From Molossus alvarezi (taxonomy: Eukaryota; Chordata; Mammalia; Chiroptera; Molossidae), in NCBI GenBank assembly GCA_037176705.1, contig CM073887.1, positions 89,910,348 to 89,974,347 of the forward strand: a stretch of 64,000 nucleotides of DNA, read 5' to 3'. The first letter of the stretch is position 1; every line of letters starts with the position of its first letter. Under the pieces are notes generated by a model, which did not search any database, was not told the DNA's origin, and saw only the letters and a list, made by a program, of their open reading frames with translations. The position numbers and the translations under genes are program-made. This document shows positions 52,268-62,184 of this stretch, in pieces.

Positions 52268-52711
52268 AAAAAATGAAATATTAATACATGCTACACTATA
52301 GATTAACCTTAAAAACATTATGCAGAATGAAAGAAGTGAGTCACAAAAGTGAATATTTCTATTTATATGAAATGTCCATAAGGCAAATCTGTAGAGACAG
52401 AGATTAGTGATTACCTAAGGCTAGGTGTTTGGGGGGAAATGGGTAACAATCATTAATGGATGTAGGGTTTCTTTTGGAGATGATAAAAGTGTTCTAAAAT
52501 TGATTCTGGTAATGGTTGCACGTGTGAATCATATGGTGTGTTAATTATATCACAAAAAGCTCTTATAAAAAAATAAAAAAGAGTTCAAGAAAACCGGTTG
52601 TTATTACTTACCTTGTTTCTTAATTGACTATTGATGTTGCTCTCAACTGTTGATGTTTTTTACGGATGATGTTCTGTAAAAAACTATTTTCACGGAACAG
52701 TTAATAATCTT

Positions 52712-52772
52712 TGTTTTTTTTAATACTCACCCGAGGACACTTTTCCATATTTTGTTCAGATAAAGTGGGAGG

Positions 52773-52809
<37 letters not shown>

Positions 52810-52967
52810 CGACGTGAAAGGGACACATTGAGTGGTTGCCACCCACATGACCCAACTAGGGCCAGGGACAAACTGCCACTGAGGTATGTGCCCTTAGCGG
52901 GAACTGAACCTGGGTCTCTCTGGACCGCAGGCCGATGCTCTAACTGCTGAGCCAAACCAGCCAGGGC
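52712..52967 (-). repeat. VES SINE, A-type with (GA)n
   Basis: TTAATACTCACCCGAGGACA to AACCAGCCAGGGC; GTTAATAATCTT on both sides. Confidence 0.94.
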
Positions 52968-53055
52968 AAGGTTAATAATCTTAAACAATTTAATTTCCCT
53001 GGATGTATTTCTTTGGCTGCCACATTCAAACATGATTTAATGAACTAGCCATCAG

Positions 53056-53199
53056 GCCCTGGACAGGTAGCTCAGGTGGTTAGAGCATCACCCTACATTT
53101 TGGGTTCAATGCTGGGCAAGGCACATACAAGTATCAACCAATGAATGCATGAATAAGTGGAAAAAATACATAAAATGCTAAAAAAAAAAAAAAAAAAAT
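53056..53199 (+). repeat. Other tRNA-derived SINE (non-VES)
   Basis: GGCCCTGGACAGGTAGCTCAG, later ACATACAAGTATCAACCAATG and AATAAGTGGAAAAAATAC. AATGAACTAGCCATCAG and AATGAGCTAGCCATCAG flank it. Same family as the host SINE at 30,740. Confidence 0.8.
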
Positions 53200-53254
53200 G
53201 AGCTAGCCATCAGTAAATGACTTTCCTTGTTTGAATAACAAAAGAGTCACCCAG

Positions 53255-53505
53255 GCCCTGGCCAGTTTGGCTCAGCGTTTAAAGCATCTGCCCATGGTCC
53301 AGAGAGACCCAGGTTCGGTTCCTGCTAAGGGCATGTACCTGGGTTGCAGTTTGTCCCTGGCCCTGGTTGGGGTCATGTGGATGGCAGCCAGACAATGTGT
53401 CTCTCTCACATCAATGTTTCTCTCTCTCTCTTCCTCTCACTCTCGCTCTCACTCTATCTGGAGATGAATACAAAAATATCCTCGGGTGAGGATTAAAACA
53501 AAGAG
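53255..53505 (+). repeat. VES SINE, A-type
   Basis: Head GCCCTGGCCAGTTTGGCTCAG, end CCTCGGGTGAGGATTAAAAC; AGAGTCACCCAG and AGAGTCACTCAG flank it. Confidence 0.94.
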
Positions 53506-53598
53506 TCACTCAGAAACTTTGGTTTCAGCATCCTTTTCAGTTTTTATTTTTGTGAAGAAATTAAGCTGCAAAGAGATATGCCATTTAAAACTTCTAAT

Positions 53599-53835
53599 GC
53601 CCGCCGGTGTGGCTCAGTGGTTGAGCATTGACCCATGAACCAAGAGGTCATCGGTTTGACTCCCGGTCAGGGCACAAGCCCAGGTTGTGGGCCCAGTCCT
53701 CAGTGGGGGTCATGCAGGAGGGGGGCCAATTGATGTTCTTTCTCATTGATGTTTCTAGCTTTCTTTTCCTCTCCCTTCCTCTCTCTCTTCCTTCCTCTCT
53801 CTCTAAAAATCAACAAAAAAAATCTTTTTAATAAA
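53599..53835 (+). repeat. VES SINE, B-type
   Basis: Head GCCCGCCGGTGTGGCTCAGTGG, end CTCTCTAAAAATCAAC plus A-rich tail. Confidence 0.9.
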
Positions 53836-53849
53836 ATAAAATGTTCAAT

Positions 53850-54248
53850 GTCATTTATAATCTAATCTCAGAAGTCATATTCATTTCTGCAACATCCTAT
53901 TGGCTGCACAAGTCAGCTCTATTTAATGTGGGAGGAGACTGTACCAGAACATGAATGAAAGGAGTCAGGAGTCACTGGGGGCCATTTTGTTTTATTTTTA
54001 AATTGATTTTAGAGAGAAGCAGGAGAAAAGAGAGACAGAAACATCCATGTGAGAGAGAAACTGATCAGTTGCCTCTCACATGTGCCCTGACCACACACCC
54101 CTACTGGGGATCTAAAGGAAACCTGGGAATGCACCCTGAAGAGGAATGAAACCCACTACCTTTTGGTGTACTGGATGACACTTCAACCAACTGAGCCACA
54201 TGGGCCAGGGCATGGGGGCCATTTTAGAGGCTGCTTACCACAATGCCA
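53850..54248 (+). mobile_element. Ancient interspersed repeat, copy 1 (family not named)
   Basis: TAATCTAATCTCAGAAGTCA... CCTATTGGCT... GGGGGCCATTTTAGAGGCTG matches in order the tail of the repeat at 54,825-55,345, so both are copies of one family. I suspect an ancient LTR-type element but cannot assign it. A B-type VES is inserted at 53,987. Confidence 0.5.
53990..54211 (-). repeat. VES SINE, B-type
   Basis: AAATTGATTTTAGAGAG to GAGCCACATGGGCCAGGGC; GGGGGCCATTTT on both sides. Confidence 0.92.
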
Positions 54249-54635
54249 GTTTAAGTAAAATGAATCAACAAAAAATGCAGGTGTGAACACTATTATTTCT
54301 TTTAAAGAGTATTTGTTATAATAAAAAAATAATAAAAAAATAAGTTCTTGTTATACTGATTCTAATACAAACATTAAGTACTACAAATTCACACATGGCT
54401 CATAGTATTCATATGAACAACATCCCCTACCCCCAAAAAACTAAGTACACTATTAAGCCAAATGTGAATATTAATGATTTTATTTATCATTAATTTATTC
54501 ATTCTTTCAACAATTATCTATAGAGTACCTATTATATATCGGGTGGCATTATAAGCATTTTAGGCCTTAGAGGCAGTAGTGAATAAAGTAGTCCTTGTCT
54601 TCATGGGGCTTCCATTTTAGTGGAGAAGACACGAA

Positions 54636-54636
<1 letters not shown>

Positions 54637-54670
<34 letters not shown>
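54637..54670 (+). repeat. (CA)n microsatellite
   Basis: Uninterrupted ACACAC run of about 34 bases, ending in CCCC. Likely polymorphic. Confidence 0.95.
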
Positions 54671-54672
<2 letters not shown>

Positions 54673-54824
54673 CTTTCAGGTGTAAACCCAAAAGGGAAAA
54701 AGCAGGGCAAGGTTGTATTTTAGTGGGGTTGGCTAGAAAACTCCTGTAAAGGAGATGAACTTTGAGCAGAAAGTTGAATGTGGCCTTTTAATAAATGTTT
54801 ACTTTGAAACCTACTAACATTAGC

Positions 54825-55345
54825 AGTTTTTAAACTGATACAGGACAAATTGCTCAGAACTTAGTAGCTTAAAACAACAATAACTATTGTTTCTCACAAA
54901 TCCTGGGGTCAGGAATTCAGGTGTGGTTTTGCTAGGTAATTCTAGAAGGTCTCTTGAGAGGCTATAGACATTTGAGGACTTAACTGGGGATAGAGGATCT
55001 GCTTCCTGGTGGCCCTCAGACAAGACTGGCAGGTTGCTGCTGGTTGTTGGCCAGAGGACTCAGTTCCTCTCCATTGGGGTCTCTCTATAAGGCTGCTTGA
55101 GTATCCCCATGACAAAGAGGCTTGTTTACCCCACAGTGAGTGTTTGAAGAGACAAGGCCAAGGCTGTAATGCCTTTTATGACCTAGCCTCTGAAGTCACA
55201 CACTATCACTTTTGTACTATTCTACTGGTTATGTAGATTAGCCCTGATTCAGTGTGTGGAGGGACCTCACGAGGACATAATAATAGGAAATGAAGATCCG
55301 TGGGAAGCATCTTGGAGGCTGGTAGTATAACCATAATAAACATCT
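54825..55345 (+). mobile_element. Ancient interspersed repeat, copy 2 (family not named)
   Basis: It contains CTTAGTAGCTTAAAACAACA near 54,860, CCTGGGGTCAGGAATTCAGG near 54,902, TTATGACCTAGCCTCTGAAGTCA and GGGAAGCATCTTGGAGGCTG. The second half aligns by eye with copy 1. Ancient mammalian repeat, class uncertain. Confidence 0.5.
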
Positions 55346-55489
55346 AAACCATAATTTTCTCTCATATATTTGTAATGATTTTAAGTAATTTACATAGGGG
55401 GAAAAACCCACTACTGAATACTAATGTCTAATTTTGAAATATTAGCTCAATTTTATTCCTGTCCATATCCACATGCATAACCTGTGTGC

Positions 55490-56560
55490 ATTAACATTTA
55501 TAGAACATTCCACCCAATAGCAAAATCCACATTCTTTTCAAACTGCACCCAGAATATTTACTAAGGTATACTTACCAAGGTAGCCCATATTTCAGACCAT
55601 AAAATAAGTCTCAACAAATGTAAAAGGATTCAAGTCATACAAGGTATATACAAGGTATACCTGATCACAATGGATTAAATTAGGAATCACTAACAGAAAT
55701 GACTCTAGAAAATCCCCAATATACGGAAACTAAATAATACACTTTTATATAACCCATGGCTCAAAGAAAATCTCGAAAAAAAATTTTTTAAGTATTTTTA
55801 ACTAAACAAAGATGTAAACAAAACTTATTACAACTTGTGGGATGCCTCTCTAGCAATACATAGCTATAGCACTAAATATTAGGGGGGAAAGAAATGTCTT
55901 AAATCAATAACTTCAACTTGCACCTTAAGAAACTAGAAAAAGAATAGCAAATAAATCCCAAAATATAGCAAAAGAAAAGGCAATAATAAAGATCAGAGCG
56001 GAGCCCGGCCGGTGTGGCTCAGTGGTTGAACATTGACCCATGCACAAAGAGGGGACCAGTTCAATTCCCAGTCAGGGCACATGCCCAGGTTGTGGGCCAA
56101 ATCCCCAGTGAGGGGCACGCAGAAGGCAGCCAATCGATGTTCCTTCTCATTGATGTTTCTATTTCTCTCTCCCTCTCCCTTTCTCTCTCTCTAAAATCAA
56201 TAAAGAAAAAACAAAAAGATCAGAGCAGAAATCAATGAACTAGAAAATGAACAAACACCAGAGTAAGTCAACAATTCTAAAAGGCAGTTCTATGAGAAGA
56301 TTAATAAAATTGGCAAACCTCTATCTAGACTGCTCAGGATAAAAAGAGAGAAGATACATATTACCAGTATGACATCACTACAGATTCCACAGATATTAAA
56401 AATATACTAAAGGAATAAGTTTGACAACTTTACACATTTAATAAATTAGATAAAATATAAAAATTTCTTGAAAACCAAACTAATAAGTTTCATTCAAGAA
56501 TAGATAACCTAAATACCCATATATTTCATAAAAAACTGAATTTCTACTTAAAAACCTTCC
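55490..56560 (+). mobile_element. Old LINE-1 ORF2 fragment
   Basis: Degenerate sense L1 ORF2 sequence (AACATTCCACCCAATAGCA near 55,503; GACTCTAGAAAATCC near 55,702), split by a B-type VES at 56,004. No open frame remains. Confidence 0.7.
56004..56215 (+). repeat. VES SINE, B-type
   Basis: Head GCCCGGCCGGTGTGGCTCAG; AAAGATCAGAGCGGA and AAAGATCAGAGCAGA flank it; inserted in an old L1 ORF2. Confidence 0.94.
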
Positions 56561-56689
56561 CATAAAGAGAACTCCAATTTAAAAAGTTTTATACTTTTTA
56601 TAAACATTTAAATTTATAAATTAAATGGAATAAAATTTAAATGGAATAATTCAAAAGGGAATAAAATTCAGTTTCCAAATGTTGCAGGA

Positions 56690-57205
56690 TTTTCAAGAGG
56701 TTTCTAACAGTGATTCCTACTTTGATTTCACTGTGGTCAGGTATGCCTTGTATGACTTGAATTCTTTTACAATTATTGAGACTATTTTATGATCTGAAAT
56801 ATGGGCTACCTTGGTAAATGTTCTGGGTGCACTTTGAAAAGAATGTGTATTCTGCCATTGTTAGGTGGATTGTTTTAAATGTTAATTATGTCAAATTCAT
56901 TGGTTGTGTTGTCGAAGTCTTCTATACCTTTACTTATTTTCTGTCTACTTGTTCTATCAGTTATTAAAATCTGTGACCATAACTGTGGGTTTGTCTATTA
57001 TTTTATTCCTACCAGTTTTGCTTCATATATTTTCAAGATCTCTCCTGATGAATTAACCACATTATCATACAAAATGACCTTCTTTATTTCTGGTAATATT
57101 CTTCCTTCTGAAATCTACTTTGTCAGATATTGATATAGCCTCTCTAGTTTACTTTTTATTAGTGTTAGCATATCTGTTTGTGTGCTTATATTTAAAGAGC
57201 ATTTC
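56690..57205 (-). mobile_element. Old antisense LINE-1 ORF2 fragment, left part
   Basis: The reverse strand resembles L1 ORF2 (reverse-transcriptase region). The plus strand shows the familiar TGTGGTCAG and CTGTCTACTTGTTCTATCAG stretches. It is interrupted by the half-L1 at 57,206 and resumes after it. Confidence 0.75.
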
Positions 57206-57440
57206 CGGAGATTTCCAGTTAAGATGGCGGTGAAGGTAAACACGGCATCGCATCCTCCCACAACCACATCAAAGTTACAACTAAACTACAGAACAACCAT
57301 CATTCAAAACTGCCTGATATCAAGCTGAATAGAAGTCCTACAACTACGGAATTAAAGAAGCCACACCAAGACTGGCAGAAGGGGTGGAGGTAGAGGGGCT
57401 GGTCCCACACCCACGTGTGGCAGATAAAAATCAGGAAGAC

Positions 57441-57695
57441 GCCCTGGCCGGTTTGGCTCAGCGGTTAGAGCGTCGGCCTGCGGTCCTGAGAGACCCAGGT
57501 TCGGTTCCCGCTAGGGCGCGTACCTCGGTTGCAGTTTGTCCCCGGCCCTGGTCGGTTGTGCGGGTGGCAGCCACTCGATGTGTCCCTTCCACGTCGATGT
57601 TTCTCTCTCTATCTCTGTTCCTCTCTCTCCCTCCCACTCTACCTGAACAAAAAATGGAAAAATGTCCTCGGGTGAGGATAAAAAAATAAATAAAT
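57441..57695 (+). repeat. VES SINE, A-type, inside the half-L1
   Basis: Perfect 15-bp duplication AAAAATCAGGAAGAC at 57,426-57,440 and 57,696-57,710. Youngest layer of a three-deep nest. Confidence 0.97.
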
Positions 57696-58335
57696 AAAAA
57701 TCAGGAAGACACCTTGGCTGGGAAGGTCCTCCCTGAGGACTGAGGGGTCCCCGTCCCACACCAGGCGCCCATCTCAGGGTTCCAGTGCCAGGAAGAGAAG
57801 TCCCCATAACTTCTGGCTGGAAAAACCAGCGGGAACTGAGGCTCAGGAGGCTGAGGCAGCTGGAGCCCCAGGCAGCTCCTCTTAAAGGGCCTGCACACGG
57901 ACTTACCAGACTCACTCCCTCTAAACTTGAAGGGGAAGCAGCTCAAGGGGCGCCAGAGACATACAGGGAAGAACTGAGCTGTTTGACATGGAGCAAGGGC
58001 TGGAGAGGGAGCTTTCTCTGGAACAAACGTCCTGTCAGAGGCCTTTGTTCCTTTGGAGAGCCCTTCCCTGGGACAGCAGACAGCCGCCATATCAGGGACT
58101 CCCAGCAACCTGGCTCACACTGGTTGCCCCGCCCTGGTGATTCCCTGAGGCCCCACCCCACCCAACTTTCAGGCCCATCCAAGCCTGCTGCTAGTTGCTT
58201 AACCATAGGATTAGCCTGTCTTGGATCCTGCTTTAGGTTTTCCTAAATTCTTTCAAACAAGCAGCATCTGGTCCCAGCTAGCCCCATACCTCTCGTTAAG
58301 CAATACATAGGAACAAACACAGGGAGGCAGCCAGA

Positions 58336-59251
58336 ATGAGGAGACAAAGAAACAGGTCCCAAATGAAAGAACAAAACAAAACCCCAGGAAAAGAACTAAG
58401 AGAAAGGGAGATAAGCCACCTAACAGATGCTGAGTTCAAAATACTGCTTATAAGGATGCTCGATGAACTTAGTGAGAACCTCAGAAAACTTAGTGAGGGC
58501 TTCAAGAGCATAAAAAAGGACCAGTCAGAAATGAAGGATGCACAGTCAGAAATGAGGGAAGCACTACCTGAAATAAAGAATAATTTACACAGATGCAATA
58601 GTAGAGTAGGTAAAACCAAGAAGCAAACCATTGATTTGGAATATAAGGAAGCAAAAAACATCCAATCAGAACAGCAAAAAGAAAAAAAAAATCCAAAAAA
58701 ATGAGGATAGTGTAAGGAGGCTCTGGGACAACTTCAAGCGTGCCAACATTCGCATCTTGGGGGTGCCAGAAGAAGAAGAGAGAGAACAAGAAATCGAAAT
58801 CCTATTTGAAACATTAATGGCAGAAAACTTCCCTAACTTGGTGAAGGAAACAGATACACAAGATCAGGAAGCACAGACAGTCTCAAACAAGATGAACCCC
58901 AAGAGACCCACACCAAGATACATCATCATCAAAATGCAAAAGTTTCAAGACAAAGAGAGAATCTTAAAAGCAGCAAGAAAAAAGCAGTTATTTACATACA
59001 AGGGAGTTCCCATAAGGCTGTCAGCTAATTTCTCAAAAGAAACTTTGCAGGCCAGAAGGGAGTGGCAAGAAATAGTCAGAGTGATGAAAACCAAGAACCT
59101 ACAACCAAGGTTACTCTACCCTGCAAAGCTGTCATTTAGAATCGATGGCCATATAAAGACTTTCCCAGACAAGGAAAAGTTAAAGGAGTTCATCACCACC
59201 AAACCGTTATTATATGAAATGTCGAAGGGTCTTTTTGAAGAAAAAGATTAA
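58336..59251 (+). pseudogene. LINE-1 ORF1p-like reading frame, one frameshift
   Basis: From ATG 58,336 (MRRQRNRSQMKEQNKTPGK) the frame encodes a coiled-coil-like, charged region with heptad-type repeats (DELSENLRKLSEGFKSIKKD). It shifts frame within the A-run at about 58,680-58,700. It then continues as RRLWDNFKRANIRILGVPEE, the RNA-recognition domain, and the C-terminal domain (PIRLSANFSKETLQARREW, RLLYPAKLSF) to TAA at 59,249-59,251. Total length is about 305 residues if the single shift is ignored, the usual size for L1 ORF1p, a trimeric nucleic-acid chaperone that coats L1 RNA. One frameshift and no other break implies a fairly young copy. Confidence 0.85.
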
Positions 59252-59648
59252 ATATATGAACAAACAAAATGGCAATGAATACATATCTATCGACAATGGA
59301 ATCTACAAACAAAATGAACAGGCAGAACAGAAACATTCTCATAGATACAGAAAACATTTTATTGGTTGCCAGATGGGAGGGGGGTTGGGGGAATGGGTGA
59401 AAAAATTGAAGGGATTAAAAAGTACAAATTGGTTGCTAGACTGACAAACCTCAAAGGGAAGGGGGTTGGGGGATAGGAAGAAATAAACCAAAGAACTTAC
59501 ATGTATAACCAATGGACACAGAAGACAGTGTGGGAAAAGGTGGGAGGGGGGCAGGAGTGGGGAGGAGGGGGTCAATGGGGGAAAAATGAGGAACATCTGT
59601 AATACATTCAACAATAAAGATAAAAAATAAAACAAAATAAAAATAAAT

Positions 59649-59960
59649 AGCATTTCTGGTTGGCAACATGTCTTGCTCTTTTATCCAATCTGATAATCCC
59701 TACCTTTTAATTGGAATGTTTAGACCATTTATATTTAATAAAATTATTGACATGATTAGCTTTAAATCTATCTTGATATTTATTGTCTATTTGTCTTATT
59801 TTATTTTTGTTGTCTTTTTTCTCTTTTACTTTCTTTTTTGTTTGGATTCCATTTATCTCCTGTGTTGGGTTATTAGCTATAACTCTTTGTTTTGTTATTT
59901 TATTGGTTCCTATAGGGTTCATAGTATATCTAATCATCCCCCCTAGGACTTTTTCCAAGA
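59649..59960 (-). mobile_element. Old antisense LINE-1 ORF2 fragment, right part
   Basis: Continuation of the antisense L1 interrupted at 57,206: AGCATTTCTGGTTGGCAACATG follows on from the left part and runs through ATCCAATCTGATAATC and TTGGAATGTTTAGACC. Confidence 0.75.
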
Positions 59961-59984
59961 GAAATGAAATCATATATCCAAACA

Positions 59985-60715
59985 TAGACTTGAACATGAA
60001 TGTTCATATCAGCTTTATTTTTAATAGCCAAAAACTGTAAATAATCTAAATGTTCATCAATACATGAATGCATAAGCACATTTGGTATATCTATGCAATG
60101 GACTACTTCTCACCAATAAAAAGGAATAAACTGTGTATACACATAAGAATAAGAATGACTCTCAAAATAATTATGCTGAGAGAAAGAAGGTAGAAAAGAG
60201 TACATACTATATGATTCTATTTATATTTGATTCAAAAAATGCAAAATATTATATAGTTAAAGAAACTATATAGTTGTCTGGGGATTTGTTGGGAGTAGGA
60301 TAAGCAGAAAGAAATGGGTGGGAAAAATTACAAGGCACAAGGAAGCTTTGAGGGAGCAATGATTTAATTATCTTATTTGTGGTGATTTCATTAGTATATA
60401 TATACATCAAAACTTACAAAATTATACACTTTTGCCCTGGCTGGTGTGGCTCAGTTGGTAAAGCGTGGTCTCATGCACCAAAAAGTTGCTAGTTCAATTT
60501 CCAGTCAGGACACAAGCCCAAGATGAGGGCTTGATCAGCAGTGGGGGCATGTAGGAAGCAGCCAATTGATGCTTCTCTCTCACATTAATGTTTTTCTCTC
60601 TTCCTTCCTCTCCCTCTAAAATCAATAAAAACATATTTAAAATATATATACACATTAAATATGTGTAGATTATTGTTGGTCAACTGCATCTCAATAAAGT
60701 TTTAAAAGAAAATCA
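59985..60715 (+). mobile_element. Old LINE-1 3' end
   Basis: ORF2 tail TTTATTTTTAATAGCC near 60,014 and GCAATGGACTACTTCTCACC near 60,094, through to CTGCATCTCAATAAAG (60,684-60,699) as 3' terminus. Interrupted by a B-type VES at 60,434. Confidence 0.72.
60434..60640 (+). repeat. VES SINE, B-type
   Basis: Head GCCCTGGCTGGTGTGGCTCAG, end CTCTAAAATCAATAAAAAC; splits an L1 3' end. Confidence 0.9.
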
Positions 60716-60719
60716 GAAA

Positions 60720-60848
60720 CACCCTGGCCAAATTGGCTCAGTGGTTGAGCATCGACCTGTGGACCAGAGAGTCCTGGCTTCGATTCCCGCTAGGGGCACG
60801 TACCACAAAAAAAAAAAAAAAAAGAAAAGAAAAAGAAAGAAAGAAAGC
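60720..60848 (+). repeat. Short tRNA-head SINE, copy 3
   Basis: CCTGGCCAAATTGGCTCAGTGG to GGGGCACGTACCAC, then a long A/AAAG tail. Perfect 15-bp duplication AAAGAAAATCAGAAA at 60,705-60,719 and 60,849-60,863. Confidence 0.9.
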
Positions 60849-60873
60849 AAAGAAAATCAGAAAGTAAGGAAAG

Positions 60874-61100
60874 ATGCCCAGTTGGTATGGCTCAGTTGGT
60901 TAAGCACTGTCTGATGCACCAGGAGGTCACAGATTTGATTACTGGTCAGGGCAAATGCCAGGCTATGAGATTTATCCCCAGTAGGGGATGTGCAGGAGGC
61001 AGCAAATCAATGTTTCTCTCTCATCAATGTTTCTATCTCTCTCCCCCTCTCTAAAATCAATAAAAACATTTAAAAAAAAAAAGAAGAAGGGAAGGAAAGA
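60874..61100 (+). repeat. VES SINE, B-type
   Basis: Head TGCCCAGTTGGTATGGCTCAG, end CTCTAAAATCAATAAAAAC plus A-rich tail. Confidence 0.88.
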
Positions 61101-61104
61101 AAAA

Positions 61105-62180
61105 AATGTGACCTATAATCTTACCACTTAAATATGGGAACTGTAGCAATTTGGTCATTATCAAACTTTACTGACACCTTTTCAGATACCTAAGTAGTAT
61201 CTGGAATTTTTCAAAAACTATAGTATTCTTTAGGTTAATAAAAACAATTTAACCTTTCTTTCATTGCTACTGTCAGTCTAAACTTTTCAAGGTAATAGTT
61301 GGTATCATTGTTATGATTGTACTGAAATTAATATATTTTTGATGTGTTCACTTATTTTAATAATAATACATTAACATATTATCACCATGGAATCTAAATT
61401 TGGATTAGAATTTCACAAGTGCAATAAAGCCTTCTGTAGTACACAAAAGTTTGTGTGCAATGTCTGACAAGAGCTTGCTCTTAAATCATTAATCACTTCA
61501 TTATAGGTAATTTATTTAGTTTAACATTTATGATTCTTACAGAGAAAATGAACATTATGCACGTTTAAAAACTGTTTTTCATAACTTTTGCATTTGCACT
61601 TAAAATACATATTGCTATTTCAAGATGACATTTAAAAATTACTCTAGAGCCCAGCTTCACTGCCCCAGCCTGCTCTCAGTCTCCGGTGCCACAATCTCAA
61701 GGAGGCTCCTCTTAGATGCCTTCAGCCCCAGGGAATTAGAAGCATCAGCAGTGGTAGCCAGCGCAGGCACCTAGATTCTTCTCCTAAATCCTTTCCCTCG
61801 CCCCACAGAGAGCCTGTTCCCACCACTGAGACACCCCTTTCATCTTCCCTCTGATGCTCCTAGGGCCGAGGGACAGTTGGAGGGAAGACTGAGGGCTGGA
61901 CTGCAGGCAGAAGCAAACACATGGTGAATGGTGCTCTGGAGAGCCTTCTGTGACAAAAACACTTTTTCCTGGGACAATTCCTTAAAAGGGTCAGCAGACA
62001 TCCAGTTTACTCAAATAGAATCCCAGATTAATAGAGTTTTTGCAGAACTGATTACACTTGATTCACTAAAACTGAAACAGTTGTGTGCCACATGCCTAGA
62101 GTGAAAATTGGTTTAAAAAATTGCAAAGGTTGGATTTTTTACTGTCTTAGAAGGCAGAAAAATGGAGAATTAATATTCAA
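61105..62180. other. Intergenic with a short GC-rich island
   Basis: AT-rich to about 61,640, then about 300 bp of GC-rich sequence (61,645-61,950: CAGCCTGCTCTCAGTCTCCG... CCCACAGAGAGCCTG), then AT-rich again up to the L1 5' UTR. No coding frame recognised. Confidence 0.4.
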
Positions 62181-62184
62181 AGGA

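Larger units (their letters stand above)
50500..52565 (+). mobile_element. Old LINE-1, ORF2 C-terminal half and 3' UTR
   Basis: Begins near TTTATGGTCAATTGAC (50,536) with AACCAGTGGTGCTGGGACAA (50,600). It continues after a three-VES cluster (51,072-51,830) through AAATTCCATTCCTGGG and ATGGTTGCACGTG to a 3' end near 52,560. It also contains a later 100-bp antisense L1 tail. Confidence 0.78.
57206..59648 (+). mobile_element. Half-L1 (HAL1-like) retrotransposon, near full length
   Basis: The element starts with an L1-like 5' UTR (CGGAGATTTCCAGTTAAGATGG), carries one ORF1 (58,336-59,251) and then passes within about 40 bp into an L1-type 3' UTR ending in an AAATAAAA-rich tail. ORF2 (endonuclease/reverse transcriptase) is missing. 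Only an ORF2-like start, ATG GCA ATG AAT ACA TAT at 59,269, remains before the 3' UTR. AGCATTTC flanks both ends (57,198-57,205 and 59,649-59,656), extendable to AAAGAGCATTTC versus AAATAGCATTTC. The element interrupts an older antisense L1 that continues cleanly across the site. A VES copy (57,441-57,695) is inserted in its 5' UTR. Confidence 0.85.

Noticed and set aside
54637..54670. Short tandem repeats considered as an array-type element such as CRISPR
   Set aside because: Simple CA dinucleotide repeat without spacers, in a mammalian genome.
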